A stretch of 7,208 nt of DNA from Verrucomicrobia bacterium UBA6015 (GCA_002428045.1 DIZZ01000163.1:2149-9356), one strand, 5' to 3'; shown: positions 1 to 6,333, counted from the first letter of the stretch. The notes: generated by a model not told the origin, from the letters alone. Numbers and translations: made by a program.

Positions 1-134
1 AGGCCACTGAGCGGATGAGCCAGACCCGTCGCGAAATCCATGTGCGGCAGTCCCGACGTATGCGCCTGGGCGACGCCACTCAGGCCGAGCAACGTTAGGG
101 CAATCAAACTGCGTGTTCCAGACAGGGTATGCAT
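1..134 (-). CDS. hupE: HupE/UreJ-family nickel/cobalt permease-like protein, N-terminal part (cut by window edge)
   Basis: Reading the minus strand from the ATG at 134-132 gives 44 codons that run off the left edge. Residues 1-24 look like a Sec signal peptide: a hydrophobic core with L, I, A and V, ending in AQA. Cleavage would leave His25 at the mature N-terminus. Residues 37-44 read GLAHPLSG, which matches the conserved first motif of the HupE/UreJ family (G-L-x-H-P-x-x-G, normally followed by D-H). Family members are small polytopic inner-membrane proteins encoded beside [NiFe]-hydrogenase or urease genes and are thought to bring in Ni2+. A Shine-Dalgarno GGGAG (plus-strand 143-147) lies 8 nt before the ATG and supports this start. 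The gene diverges from the regulator at 313. A role in supplying nickel to the HybC active site is inferred from context. Only the first quarter or so of the protein is visible, so transport function cannot be checked. Confidence 0.82.
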   Translation of the reverse strand, partial: MHTLSGTRSLIALTLLGLSGVAQAHTSGLPHMDFATGLAHPLSG

Positions 135-176
135 GAAGCGATCTCCCGAAGATCAATAATGAGCCAACACCTTTTT

Positions 177-202
177 TTCAATCATCGATGAACTATAGTT
201 CA
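177..202. promoter_or_regulatory. Overlapping palindromes in the divergent hupE/regulator region (putative operator)
   Basis: A perfect 14-bp palindrome, TGAACTATAGTTCA, lies at 189-202. Its left half TGAA (189-192) also pairs with TTCA at 177-180, around a second perfect palindrome TCATCGATGA at 182-191. The arms are TTCA-N8-TGAA and TGAA-N6-TTCA sharing one half. The centre of the first palindrome, TATAGT, resembles a sigma-70 -10 box on both strands, but no good -35 box sits at the right distance on either. The site is midway between two divergent genes. A dimeric-regulator operator is a reasonable inference, but neither spacing matches the FNR consensus TTGAT-N4-ATCAA, so the bound protein is unknown. 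Confidence 0.4.
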
Positions 203-300
203 AAAACCCACAAGTCATAAACTGAATCAGCGTTGCCACTGTCGGCGTACTCGACCAACCGGGTCGCGGGCATGATTCAGGCTACAAAAATTATGTGGAA

Positions 301-312
301 GGAGGAAGGAGG
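301..312 (+). promoter_or_regulatory. Ribosome binding site deciding the start of the Crp/Fnr regulator
   Basis: The purine run GGAGGAAGGAGG ends directly at the ATG at 313. Its first GGAGG (301-305) sits 7 nt before that ATG, the ideal distance. An in-frame GTG at 295 would add six residues but would put this Shine-Dalgarno inside the coding region, so 313 is preferred. Confidence 0.75.
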
Positions 313-1035
313 ATGATCCAGCAACAACGTACCCTGCCGGGCGCTAACTGTCTCGAGTGTCCCCTGCGTCAACGGAATGAGTGGCGCGTCCTGACCGAAG
401 AGGATGTCAGGCTGCTCGCCCAGATGCGCAAAAGTCGCCGGTACCGGGCGGGTGAACGCATTTTTAGTACTGGCGAATCCAGTCACGGGATTTACTGCAT
501 TGTGGAAGGCGCGGCGGCTCTGCGGCAAATTGATGCCGAAGGCAACCCGGTGCTGCTCAAAATCAGCTACCCCGGCGAAACCCTGGGTTATCGGGGGGTG
601 TTGATGGGTCAAAAGCGCCGCTTCAGCGCCGAAGCGCTGGGGCCGAGCCGGGTTTGCTTCATCGATCAGCAGGTGGTCAAGTTGCTGCTGGAGCGCAATC
701 CCGCATTGAGTTTGCAATTCCTGCGGCGCATCAACCATGACCTGGACGACGCCCACGACAAACTGGTGCAGAACGCCACGCTGTCCAACCGGGACAAATT
801 TGTCCATCTCCTGCTCAATCTGATGGATCGTCATGGTCACGCCGCCCCGGATGGTAGCCAGGTCATCAGTCTACCCATCTCCCGGCGTGACATGGCGTCG
901 ATGATCGGTGCTCGCCATGAAACGTTGTCCCGGATTATTGGCCGGATGGAGGAGGATGGCATCGCCCGCTTTTCGGGACGCACGGTCTGCGTCAATCAGC
1001 CCCATTCGCTGATGGCTGAGATCTGTTTATCGTAG
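313..1035 (+). CDS. Crp/Fnr-family transcriptional regulator with FNR-type DNA-recognition helix
   Basis: A 240-residue protein with the Crp/Fnr layout: an N-terminal C-x-x-C-P-L-R segment (Cys13, Cys16), a cyclic-nucleotide-like beta-roll (about 28-120, with GESSHGIYCIVEG near 54-66), a long dimerisation helix (about 120-155) and a winged helix-turn-helix (about 185-228). Recognition helix residues Glu203, Ser206 and Arg207 (R-H-E-T-L-S-R) match the residues with which E. coli FNR reads TTGAT half-sites. Cys115 sits where FNR has its central cluster ligand (R-V-C-F-I-D). FNR's third N-terminal cysteine is missing: after Cys16 the sequence runs P-L-R-Q-R-N-E-W. A canonical C-x2-C-x5-C cluster is therefore not evident, although Cys62 might substitute. 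The signal could be oxygen, redox, NO or something else. The gene lies just upstream of the hydrogenase operon on the same strand, with an FNR box between them, so it is probably that operon's local regulator (inference). Confidence 0.9.
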   Translation: MIQQQRTLPGANCLECPLRQRNEWRVLTEEDVRLLAQMRKSRRYRAGERIFSTGESSHGIYCIVEGAAALRQIDAEGNPVLLKISYPGETLGYRGVLMGQKRRFSAEALGPSRVCFIDQQVVKLLLERNPALSLQFLRRINHDLDDAHDKLVQNATLSNRDKFVHLLLNLMDRHGHAAPDGSQVISLPISRRDMASMIGARHETLSRIIGRMEEDGIARFSGRTVCVNQPHSLMAEICLS

Positions 1036-1057
1036 GATGCAAAAAAATCTCTAAAAA

Positions 1058-1071
1058 TTGACGATCATCAA
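1058..1071 (+). promoter_or_regulatory. FNR-type operator upstream of hybO
   Basis: TTGAC-GATC-ATCAA matches 9 of 10 specified bases of the FNR consensus TTGAT-N4-ATCAA, and the GATC spacer is itself palindromic. The centre is at 1064.5, about 41 bp upstream of the transcription start expected from the -10 element at 1093-1098, which is the classic class II activator position. The neighbouring regulator carries the matching E-T-x-S-R recognition helix. A global FNR/Anr encoded elsewhere could bind the same site. Confidence 0.75.
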
Positions 1072-1092
1072 ATGAGTTGTCCCATCTCCCGC

Positions 1093-1098
1093 TATCTT
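1093..1098 (+). promoter_or_regulatory. Predicted -10 element of the hydrogenase operon promoter
   Basis: TATCTT matches 4 of 6 bases of the sigma-70 -10 consensus. The implied start is near 1105, leaving a leader of about 28 nt before the hybO ATG. No good -35 hexamer lies 17 bp upstream, as expected for a promoter that needs an activator bound near -41. The call rests mainly on its spacing from the FNR box. Confidence 0.5.
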
Positions 1099-1132
1099 TC
1101 AAGAGGGTTGAATCTTGCAGGAGAACGGGGTC

Positions 1133-2302
1133 ATGGGGTTTGTCAACGATACTGATTTTGCGACCGATCCGGTCCAGAATCCTGACGGTTACACGGGCGC
1201 ACTGGGTGGACTCACCCGCCGCGAGTTTTTGAAATATTGCACCGGGGTTGCGGCAACGCTGGGTCTGTCCTCGTGGATGGGGCTGCGAATTGCCGAAGCG
1301 GCAACCGCGCCGCGGCGACCTCCGGTCATCTGGCTGTCGGCGCAGGAGTGTACCGGTTGCACCGAGTCGCTGTTGCGTGCCTACCATCCGACGCTGGAAA
1401 CCCTGATCCTCGACATGATCTCCCTCGACTATCACGAGGCGCTGTGCGCGGGTGCCGGTCATCAGGCCGAAGCCCACAAGGCGAAGTCGATGAAGGAGAA
1501 CTGGGGCAAGTATATTCTGGTGGTGGACGGCTCGATTCCCACCAAAGACGGCGGCGTGTATTGCATGGTGGCGGGTAGACCGATCCTGCAAGTCGTTCAG
1601 GAAGCGGCGGAAGGCGCGGCGGTGATCATCGCCATTGGCTCCTGCGCTTCCTGGGGCGGTATGCCTTCCAGCGACCCGAATCCCACTGAGGCAAAATCGG
1701 TGCAGGCGGTATTGCCGGGTAAGACCATCATCAACATTCCCGGTTGTCCGCCTAATCCCTACAACTTCCTGTCCACCGTGCTGCACCTGTTGACCCTGGG
1801 GAAACCGCCGGCGCTGGACATCCAAAACCGTCCCAAATTTGCCTATGGTCGGCTGATCCATGAAAACTGCGAGCGGCGGCCGCATTTTGACGCCGGGCGC
1901 TTCGCGATGGAGTACGGCGACTTCGGCCACCGTCAGGGCTGGTGTCTGTACAAACTGGGTTGCAAGGGACCGGAGACTCACGCCAACTGCCCGACGATTG
2001 GCTTTGGCGATATCGGCGAGAGCAACTGGCCGATCGCCATTGGTCATCCCTGCTTTGGCTGTACGGAACAGGGCATTGGGTTCACCAAGCCGCTCCATGC
2101 GCTGGCGGAGGTCAAAACCTTCTCCCCGCCCAATGCCTTCCCGGTGGTGAACTCACCCAAGGGCGAGGGCGTTACTCCAGCCGCAGCAGCGATTGTCGCC
2201 GGTCTGGCCGGACTGGGTATTGGCGCTGGAGCCATGGCTTTGCGCGGGATGCAGGATGAGGGTGAGGCCGCAGATTCCGACCGCCCCTCCCGGCCAAACT
2301 AG
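1133..2302 (+). CDS. hybO: [NiFe]-hydrogenase-2 small subunit (HybO), Tat-exported and membrane-anchored
   Basis: This 389-residue protein carries electrons from the NiFe site through three iron-sulfur clusters. A Tat signal T-R-R-E-F-L-K (residues 28-34) precedes a hydrophobic stretch, and the mature part probably starts near 58-60. Proximal [4Fe-4S] ligands are Cys73, Cys76, Cys171 and Cys205. Distal ligands are His243, Cys246, Cys271 and Cys277. The medial cluster uses Cys286, Cys307 and Cys310. A C-terminal hydrophobic helix (about 349-370) anchors the protein. The first motif is E-C-T-G-C-T-E-S and the second G-S-C-A-S-W-G-G, so the two extra cysteines of oxygen-tolerant hydrogenases are absent. 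Similarity to E. coli HybO runs along the whole length, for example AYGRLIHENCERRPHFDAGR. ATG 1133 is chosen because GGAG (1120-1123) lies 9 nt before it; an in-frame TTG at 1115 would place that site inside the gene. It is the first gene of the operon. Confidence 0.96.
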   Translation: MGFVNDTDFATDPVQNPDGYTGALGGLTRREFLKYCTGVAATLGLSSWMGLRIAEAATAPRRPPVIWLSAQECTGCTESLLRAYHPTLETLILDMISLDYHEALCAGAGHQAEAHKAKSMKENWGKYILVVDGSIPTKDGGVYCMVAGRPILQVVQEAAEGAAVIIAIGSCASWGGMPSSDPNPTEAKSVQAVLPGKTIINIPGCPPNPYNFLSTVLHLLTLGKPPALDIQNRPKFAYGRLIHENCERRPHFDAGRFAMEYGDFGHRQGWCLYKLGCKGPETHANCPTIGFGDIGESNWPIAIGHPCFGCTEQGIGFTKPLHALAEVKTFSPPNAFPVVNSPKGEGVTPAAAAIVAGLAGLGIGAGAMALRGMQDEGEAADSDRPSRPN

Positions 2303-2314
2303 GAGGGGAACGCC

Positions 2315-3349
2315 ATGGATCCAGATCGTCGTCAATTCCTGCGCGGTGCCGCCAGCGCTATCGCCACGACTGCCGCCGCCGTGGCTGCGCCGGTCAATGA
2401 AGCACGGGCTTTCGGTCCCCGCGAACCGAAGACCCTGCCGCCGAACGCGGTGGGCATGTTGTATGACTCGACGCTGTGCGTGGGTTGCAAAGCCTGCGTG
2501 ACCGCCTGCAAGGAGGCGAATGATAAACCGCCGGAACAGCCCGCCGCCCTGGCGGCGTGGAATCAGGGCACCTGGGATACCGCTGAAGATATTTCCGGCA
2601 AAACGCTCAACGTGATCCGGGTCTATCAGGACGGGGCTATGACGCAGAAGGATCGTGAAGAAGATGGCTACGCTTTCGTCAAGCGCCATTGTCTGCACTG
2701 CGTTGATCCCTCGTGCATTTCGGTGTGCCCGGTCAGCGCCATGCGTAAAGACCCGGAGACCGGCATTGTCACCCACAATCCCGACGCTTGCATCGGTTGC
2801 CGGTACTGCGTCTACGGCTGTCCGTTCAACGTCCCGCAATACCAGTTTGACGAACCCTTTGGCCAGATCGCCAAGTGCCAGTTCTGCAATCATTTACAGG
2901 CGAAAGGTCAGTTACCGGCGTGTTGCGATGTCTGCCCGACCGGAGCCTCACTGTTCGGGTTGGTGGCTGATTTGCAGGCCGAAGCGGAACGGCGGTTGGC
3001 GCAAAAACCGGGTGCGGTTTACGAATTTCCCCGTGGCCAACTGGGCGGCGACCGATCTGGCCACGAAGCGCCGATTGGCGAATATCAGCCGCACGTCTAC
3101 GGGGAGAAGGAATCCGGTGGGACGCAGGTGCGTTATCTAACCGGCGTTCCCCACGAAAAACTGGGTCTGCCGGTGTTACCCGATCACGCCTATTCCGCCG
3201 TGTCCGAGGGAATGCAGCACACCCTGTACAAAGGCATGATTGCGCCACTGGCTCTGCTCGGCGGCCTGGTGGTTCTCGCCCGGCGCAACGCTAAAGCCTA
3301 TCACGACGAAGACCCAACACGGACTGATGATGAGGAGGATTCGCGATGA
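2315..3349 (+). CDS. hybA: Hydrogenase-2 iron-sulfur electron-transfer subunit (HybA)
   Basis: A 344-residue periplasmic ferredoxin-like subunit that links HybO to the membrane quinone subunit HybB. It starts with a short Tat signal (D-R-R-Q-F-L-R, residues 4-10, then an Ala-rich core ending about 31). Four cysteine groups bind [4Fe-4S] clusters: 55/58/61/65, 126/129/134/138, 159/162/165/169 and 188/191/203/207. Cys204 is one extra cysteine beside the last group (A-C-C-D-V-C-P). A hydrophobic segment at about 304-322 followed by R-R-N anchors the C-terminus, as in E. coli HybA (328 residues). Shared stretches include GMLYDSTLCVGC and CVDPSC. A Shine-Dalgarno AGGAGG (2301-2306) overlaps the hybO stop codon and sits 8 nt before the ATG. 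The gene end overlaps hybB by 4 nt. The anchor helix and Hyb gene order separate it from other FdhB/DmsB-like ferredoxins. Confidence 0.95.
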   Translation: MDPDRRQFLRGAASAIATTAAAVAAPVNEARAFGPREPKTLPPNAVGMLYDSTLCVGCKACVTACKEANDKPPEQPAALAAWNQGTWDTAEDISGKTLNVIRVYQDGAMTQKDREEDGYAFVKRHCLHCVDPSCISVCPVSAMRKDPETGIVTHNPDACIGCRYCVYGCPFNVPQYQFDEPFGQIAKCQFCNHLQAKGQLPACCDVCPTGASLFGLVADLQAEAERRLAQKPGAVYEFPRGQLGGDRSGHEAPIGEYQPHVYGEKESGGTQVRYLTGVPHEKLGLPVLPDHAYSAVSEGMQHTLYKGMIAPLALLGGLVVLARRNAKAYHDEDPTRTDDEEDSR

Positions 3350-4572
3350 ACGCCGCGAACCTCGAATCCCGCATCCCGAACCCCGCTCTCGAAAATCACC
3401 AACCGCTCGGCGGTCGCATCGTCACTAAGCCCTTCATGATTCTCGGCGTGTTGGTGCTGATCGGCGGCTATTTCATCCTGCGCCGGTTCCTGTTCGGCAT
3501 GGGTGACGTGTCGCACATGAGCAACGGCTTCCCCATCGGCACCTGGGTGGTGCTGGATGTAGTGATCGGCACCGCGTTCGGCTGTGGCGGCTTCGCCATG
3601 GCGCTGCTGGTCTACATCCTCAATCGCAACGCCTACCATCCGCTGATTCGTCCCGCCCTGCTCGGCGGGGTGTTCGGCTACACCCTGGCCGGTCTGGCGG
3701 TAATGATCGATTTAGGTCGGTACTGGAACGCCTTTAACCTGCTGCTGCCCTGGTATGCCCAGACCAATTCGGTGATTTTTGAGGTGGCGCTGTGCGTCAT
3801 GGCTTACGTGACCGTGTTGTGGATTGAATTCTGGCCGGCGTTTCTGGAACGGATGCCGCCCGCGTTCAAAAAGCGGTTCCATCTGCACAAAATGCAGATT
3901 TTCCTGCGCCGCTACATGTACGTCTTCATCGCCCTTGGCGTGCTGCTGCCGACCATGCATCAATCCTCGCTGGGTTCGGTGCTGCTGATCATGGGATCCA
4001 AGCTGTCGCCGCTCTGGTATACGACCTGGCTACCGCTGCTGTTTCTGATTTCGGCGCTGGCCATGGGTTACGGGGTGGTGATGCTGGAATCGACGCTGGT
4101 GCAACGGGCGTTCAAATTACCGTCGGAAGCCGCGCTGCTCACCCGACTGTCGCGAGTCGGCGCGGGATTACTAACGCTATTTCTGGTGGTGCGAATTGGC
4201 GATCTGCTGGCGCGGGGACAACTCGGCCTGGCTTTCGCCTTTGACCGCTACAGTATTCTGTTCCTGATTGAAACCACGCTGTTCGCTGCGCCGGTACTGA
4301 TTCTGGCGTCGAAGCGGCGCTGCGCGAATACCCGACTCCGGTTCCTGGCAACGATTAGCCTGTTGGCCGCCGGTTCGCTGTACCGGATGAATGGCTATCT
4401 GCTGGCCATCGATCCGGGCAATGGCTGGATCTATTTTCCCTCCGCGCCGGAATTGCTGATCACCGTGGGCGTGGTGGGCCTGGAAATCATGCTCTATCTC
4501 ATTTTCATCAAAACGCTGCCGGTGTTGCTGTTGCCCGGCCGCATTGCCGAAGCTGCCGGGAGGCCGTCGTGA
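3346..4572 (+). CDS. hybB: Hydrogenase-2 integral membrane subunit, NrfD/PsrC family (HybB)
   Basis: A 408-residue polytopic inner-membrane protein that passes electrons between HybA and the quinone pool. It has no haem-ligand pattern of the cytochrome b (HyaC) type. I see about ten hydrophobic spans, near residues 29-47, 64-92, 103-121, 143-160, 190-215, 228-247, 268-286, 303-320, 331-347 and 370-396. Conserved motifs shared with E. coli HybB (392 residues) include QPLGG (19-23), Y-H-P-L-I-R-P-A-L-L (97-106), D-L-G-R-Y-W-N (122-128), ALGVLLPTMHQSSLGS (196-211) and Y-F-P (363-365). The ATG overlaps the hybA stop (ATGA) and has GGAGG (3334-3338) 7 nt upstream, so translation is probably coupled. 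Its N-terminus is about 13 residues longer than the E. coli protein. That extension (L-E-S-R-I-P-N-P-A-L-E-N) is encoded by a heptanucleotide repeat. Confidence 0.95.
   Translation: MNAANLESRIPNPALENHQPLGGRIVTKPFMILGVLVLIGGYFILRRFLFGMGDVSHMSNGFPIGTWVVLDVVIGTAFGCGGFAMALLVYILNRNAYHPLIRPALLGGVFGYTLAGLAVMIDLGRYWNAFNLLLPWYAQTNSVIFEVALCVMAYVTVLWIEFWPAFLERMPPAFKKRFHLHKMQIFLRRYMYVFIALGVLLPTMHQSSLGSVLLIMGSKLSPLWYTTWLPLLFLISALAMGYGVVMLESTLVQRAFKLPSEAALLTRLSRVGAGLLTLFLVVRIGDLLARGQLGLAFAFDRYSILFLIETTLFAAPVLILASKRRCANTRLRFLATISLLAAGSLYRMNGYLLAIDPGNGWIYFPSAPELLITVGVVGLEIMLYLIFIKTLPVLLLPGRIAEAAGRPS
3363..3390 (+). repeat. Degenerate heptanucleotide tandem repeat inside the 5' end of hybB
   Basis: Four consecutive 7-nt units read CGAATCC, CGCATCC, CGAACCC and CGCTCTC; the first three differ from their neighbour by one or two bases. 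The tract encodes most of the extra N-terminal residues of HybB (roughly residues 6-15). The 28-nt length is not a multiple of three, so loss of a single unit would shift the frame at the gene start. It may derive from dispersed short repeats of the same genome, which this window alone cannot show. Confidence 0.5.
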
Positions 4573-6278
4573 CCCGTATTACCATCGATCCTATTACCCG
4601 CATCGAGGGTCATCTGCGCATTGATTGCGAGGTGGAAAATGGCAAAGTCGCCAATGCTTGGTCATCCGGGCAGATGTGGCGTGGCATCGAGACCATTTTG
4701 CAGGGTCGCGATCCCCGCGACGCCTGGCTGTTCACCCAGCGGATCTGCGGGGTCTGCACCACCGTCCATGCCATTGTGTCGGTGCGAACGGTGGAGAATG
4801 CGCTGAATCTGGAAGTGCCGCTGAACGCCCAGTACATCCGCAATATGATCATCACCGCCCACGGGATTCACGATCACATCGTGCATTTTTACCAGTTAGC
4901 GGCGCTGGACTGGGTGGACATCGTTTCGGCGTTATCGGGTAGTCCCGAAGGTGCGGCAAAACTGGGCGCGAGCCTGTCCGACTACCGGCGCAACAGCTTG
5001 CCGGAGATTCGCCAAATTCAGGACAAACTCAAAGCGTTTGTCGGTACGGGACAACTGGGCATCTTCGCCAGCGGCTACTGGGGGCATCCGGCGATGAAGT
5101 TGCCGCCGGATGTGAACCTGCTGGCGGCGACGCACTATATGCAGGCGTTGGAATACCAGCGCATTGCCAACCGGATTGTAGCGATTCTCGGCTCCAAAAC
5201 CCCGCATATTCAGAATCTGGCGGTCGGCGGCGTAGCCAATCCGATTAACCCGGACAGTCAAGCGACTCTGACCTTGGAGCGGCTGTTTGCCATCAAAGCC
5301 GAGATCGACAAGCTCGGGGAATTTGTCAATCAGGCGATGCTGCCCGATGTCGCGGCGATTGGGGCGTTGTACGCCGACTGGACCCAGTACGGGGCGGGCG
5401 TCACCGATTATCTGTCAGTGCCGGATTTGCCACTGGATACCAAAGGAACGCAGTTTGAACTGCCCGGCGGCTTTATCCCCAAGGGCGATGTTGCGCAGTT
5501 CAAGCCGATTACCAGCTATCAGGACGGCTATTTCCGCGATGGGGTCAAGGAGAGCGTTAAACACGCCTGGTATGAATATCAGGGCGGCGATCAAGCCCTG
5601 CATCCCTATGACGGCCAGACGAATCCCAAGCACACGGCATTCCAGGATCAGGGCAAATATTCCTGGGTGAAAGCGCCGACCTTCTACGATCAGCGGGTGC
5701 AAGTGGGGCCGCTGGCCAATGTGCTGGGGATGGTTGCCGCCGGACACGAACCGACCCAGCGGCATCTCAACCGATTGTTGAGCATCGCCAGCACGGTCGC
5801 GGGGAGTCAGATTCCCGTGGAAGCGTTGCATTCCACCATTGGCCGGATTGCCGCACGGGCGGTGCGCTGCGCGGTGCTGTTGGAATCGTTGCAAAACCAG
5901 TGGCAACTACTGATCAACAATATCGCCAAGGGGGATTTCGATACCTTCAACCGGCCGGTCTTCCCCAAGGGTGAAATTCGCGGGTTCGGCTATCACGAAG
6001 CGCCGCGCGGGGTGTTGTCGCACTGGACGGTGATTGAGAACGGCAAGATCAAGAACTATCAGGCGGTGGTACCGAGTACCTGGAATGCCGGTCCGCGTGA
6101 TGATGCCGACGCGCTGGGGCCTTATGAAGCCTCGCTGCTGGACAATCCGGTGGCCGATCCCGAGTTGCCGCTGGAAGTATTGCGCACCGTGCATTCCTTT
6201 GATCCCTGTTTGGCCTGCGCGATTCATCTGGTGGATGGTCGGAAACAACCGATTGTCCAAGTCAGGGCATTGGGATAA
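4569..6278 (+). CDS. hybC: [NiFe]-hydrogenase-2 large catalytic subunit (HybC) precursor
   Basis: A 569-residue protein carrying the NiFe(CN)2CO site that splits or forms H2. Nickel ligands are Cys60 and Cys63 (R-I-C-G-V-C-T-T-V-H) and Cys547 and Cys550 (D-P-C-L-A-C-A-I-H). Glu13 in R-I-E-G-H corresponds to the proton-transfer glutamate, and Arg480 in E-A-P-R-G to the arginine over the active site. It aligns along its whole length with E. coli HybC (567 residues). The 16 residues after His553 form the C-terminal extension that a HybD-type protease removes after nickel insertion. No export signal is present, as expected: the folded subunit travels with HybO through Tat. The start is GTG at 4569, overlapping the hybB stop by 4 nt, with GGGAGG (4558-4563) 5 nt upstream. 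The sequence then reads at once into the conserved R-I-T-I-D-P-I-T-R-I-E-G-H. The protease gene is not in the window, so maturation must be encoded elsewhere. Confidence 0.97.
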   Translation: MTRITIDPITRIEGHLRIDCEVENGKVANAWSSGQMWRGIETILQGRDPRDAWLFTQRICGVCTTVHAIVSVRTVENALNLEVPLNAQYIRNMIITAHGIHDHIVHFYQLAALDWVDIVSALSGSPEGAAKLGASLSDYRRNSLPEIRQIQDKLKAFVGTGQLGIFASGYWGHPAMKLPPDVNLLAATHYMQALEYQRIANRIVAILGSKTPHIQNLAVGGVANPINPDSQATLTLERLFAIKAEIDKLGEFVNQAMLPDVAAIGALYADWTQYGAGVTDYLSVPDLPLDTKGTQFELPGGFIPKGDVAQFKPITSYQDGYFRDGVKESVKHAWYEYQGGDQALHPYDGQTNPKHTAFQDQGKYSWVKAPTFYDQRVQVGPLANVLGMVAAGHEPTQRHLNRLLSIASTVAGSQIPVEALHSTIGRIAARAVRCAVLLESLQNQWQLLINNIAKGDFDTFNRPVFPKGEIRGFGYHEAPRGVLSHWTVIENGKIKNYQAVVPSTWNAGPRDDADALGPYEASLLDNPVADPELPLEVLRTVHSFDPCLACAIHLVDGRKQPIVQVRALG

Positions 6279-6310
6279 TTTTCGGTATGCTCTGTTTGAC
6301 CCCCCGTCCT

Positions 6311-6323
6311 CTCGAACGTCGAG
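6311..6323. repeat. Small inverted repeat between hybC and the PTS gene
   Basis: CTCGA-ACG-TCGAG is a perfect 5-bp stem with a 3-nt loop in the 55-nt gap after hybC. There is no following T-run, so it is not a convincing intrinsic terminator. It ends 10 nt before the next ATG and could affect initiation there. The rest of the gap shows no clear promoter. Confidence 0.25.
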
Positions 6324-6333
6324 CACCTCTTCA

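Noticed and set aside
153..181. Possible sigma-70 promoter for hupE on the minus strand (TTGAAA, 17 bp, TATTGA)
   Set aside because: The -35 box and spacing are good, but the -10 box matches only 3 of 6 bases and the implied start would fall on the hupE Shine-Dalgarno. It is too weak to annotate.
252..266. Hairpin CGACC-N5-GGTCG in the regulator leader
   Set aside because: A 5-bp stem is common by chance in GC-rich DNA. It has no T-run and does not cover the ribosome binding site.
277..840. Minus-strand open frame (187 codons) opposite the regulator
   Set aside because: It is antisense to a well-supported Crp/Fnr gene. Its Gln/His/Pro-rich translation resembles no known domain.
1036..1057. 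Possible terminator after the regulator (A-rich stretch)
   Set aside because: There is an A-run but no stem-loop before it and no T-run on the plus strand, so read-through into the hydrogenase operon cannot be excluded.
1115..1132. Upstream TTG start for hybO adding six residues
   Set aside because: The Shine-Dalgarno GGAG at 1120-1123 lies inside this extension and is correctly spaced for the ATG at 1133.
992..2098. Long minus-strand open frame (368 codons) opposite hybO
   Set aside because: It lies antisense to a gene with unmistakable conserved motifs. Its translation is Arg/Gly/His-rich with no recognisable domain, as expected for a shadow frame in GC-rich DNA.
2153..2893. Minus-strand open frame (246 codons) opposite hybO/hybA
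   Set aside because: It spans the boundary of two real genes on the other strand, has no Shine-Dalgarno or known motif, and is a shadow.
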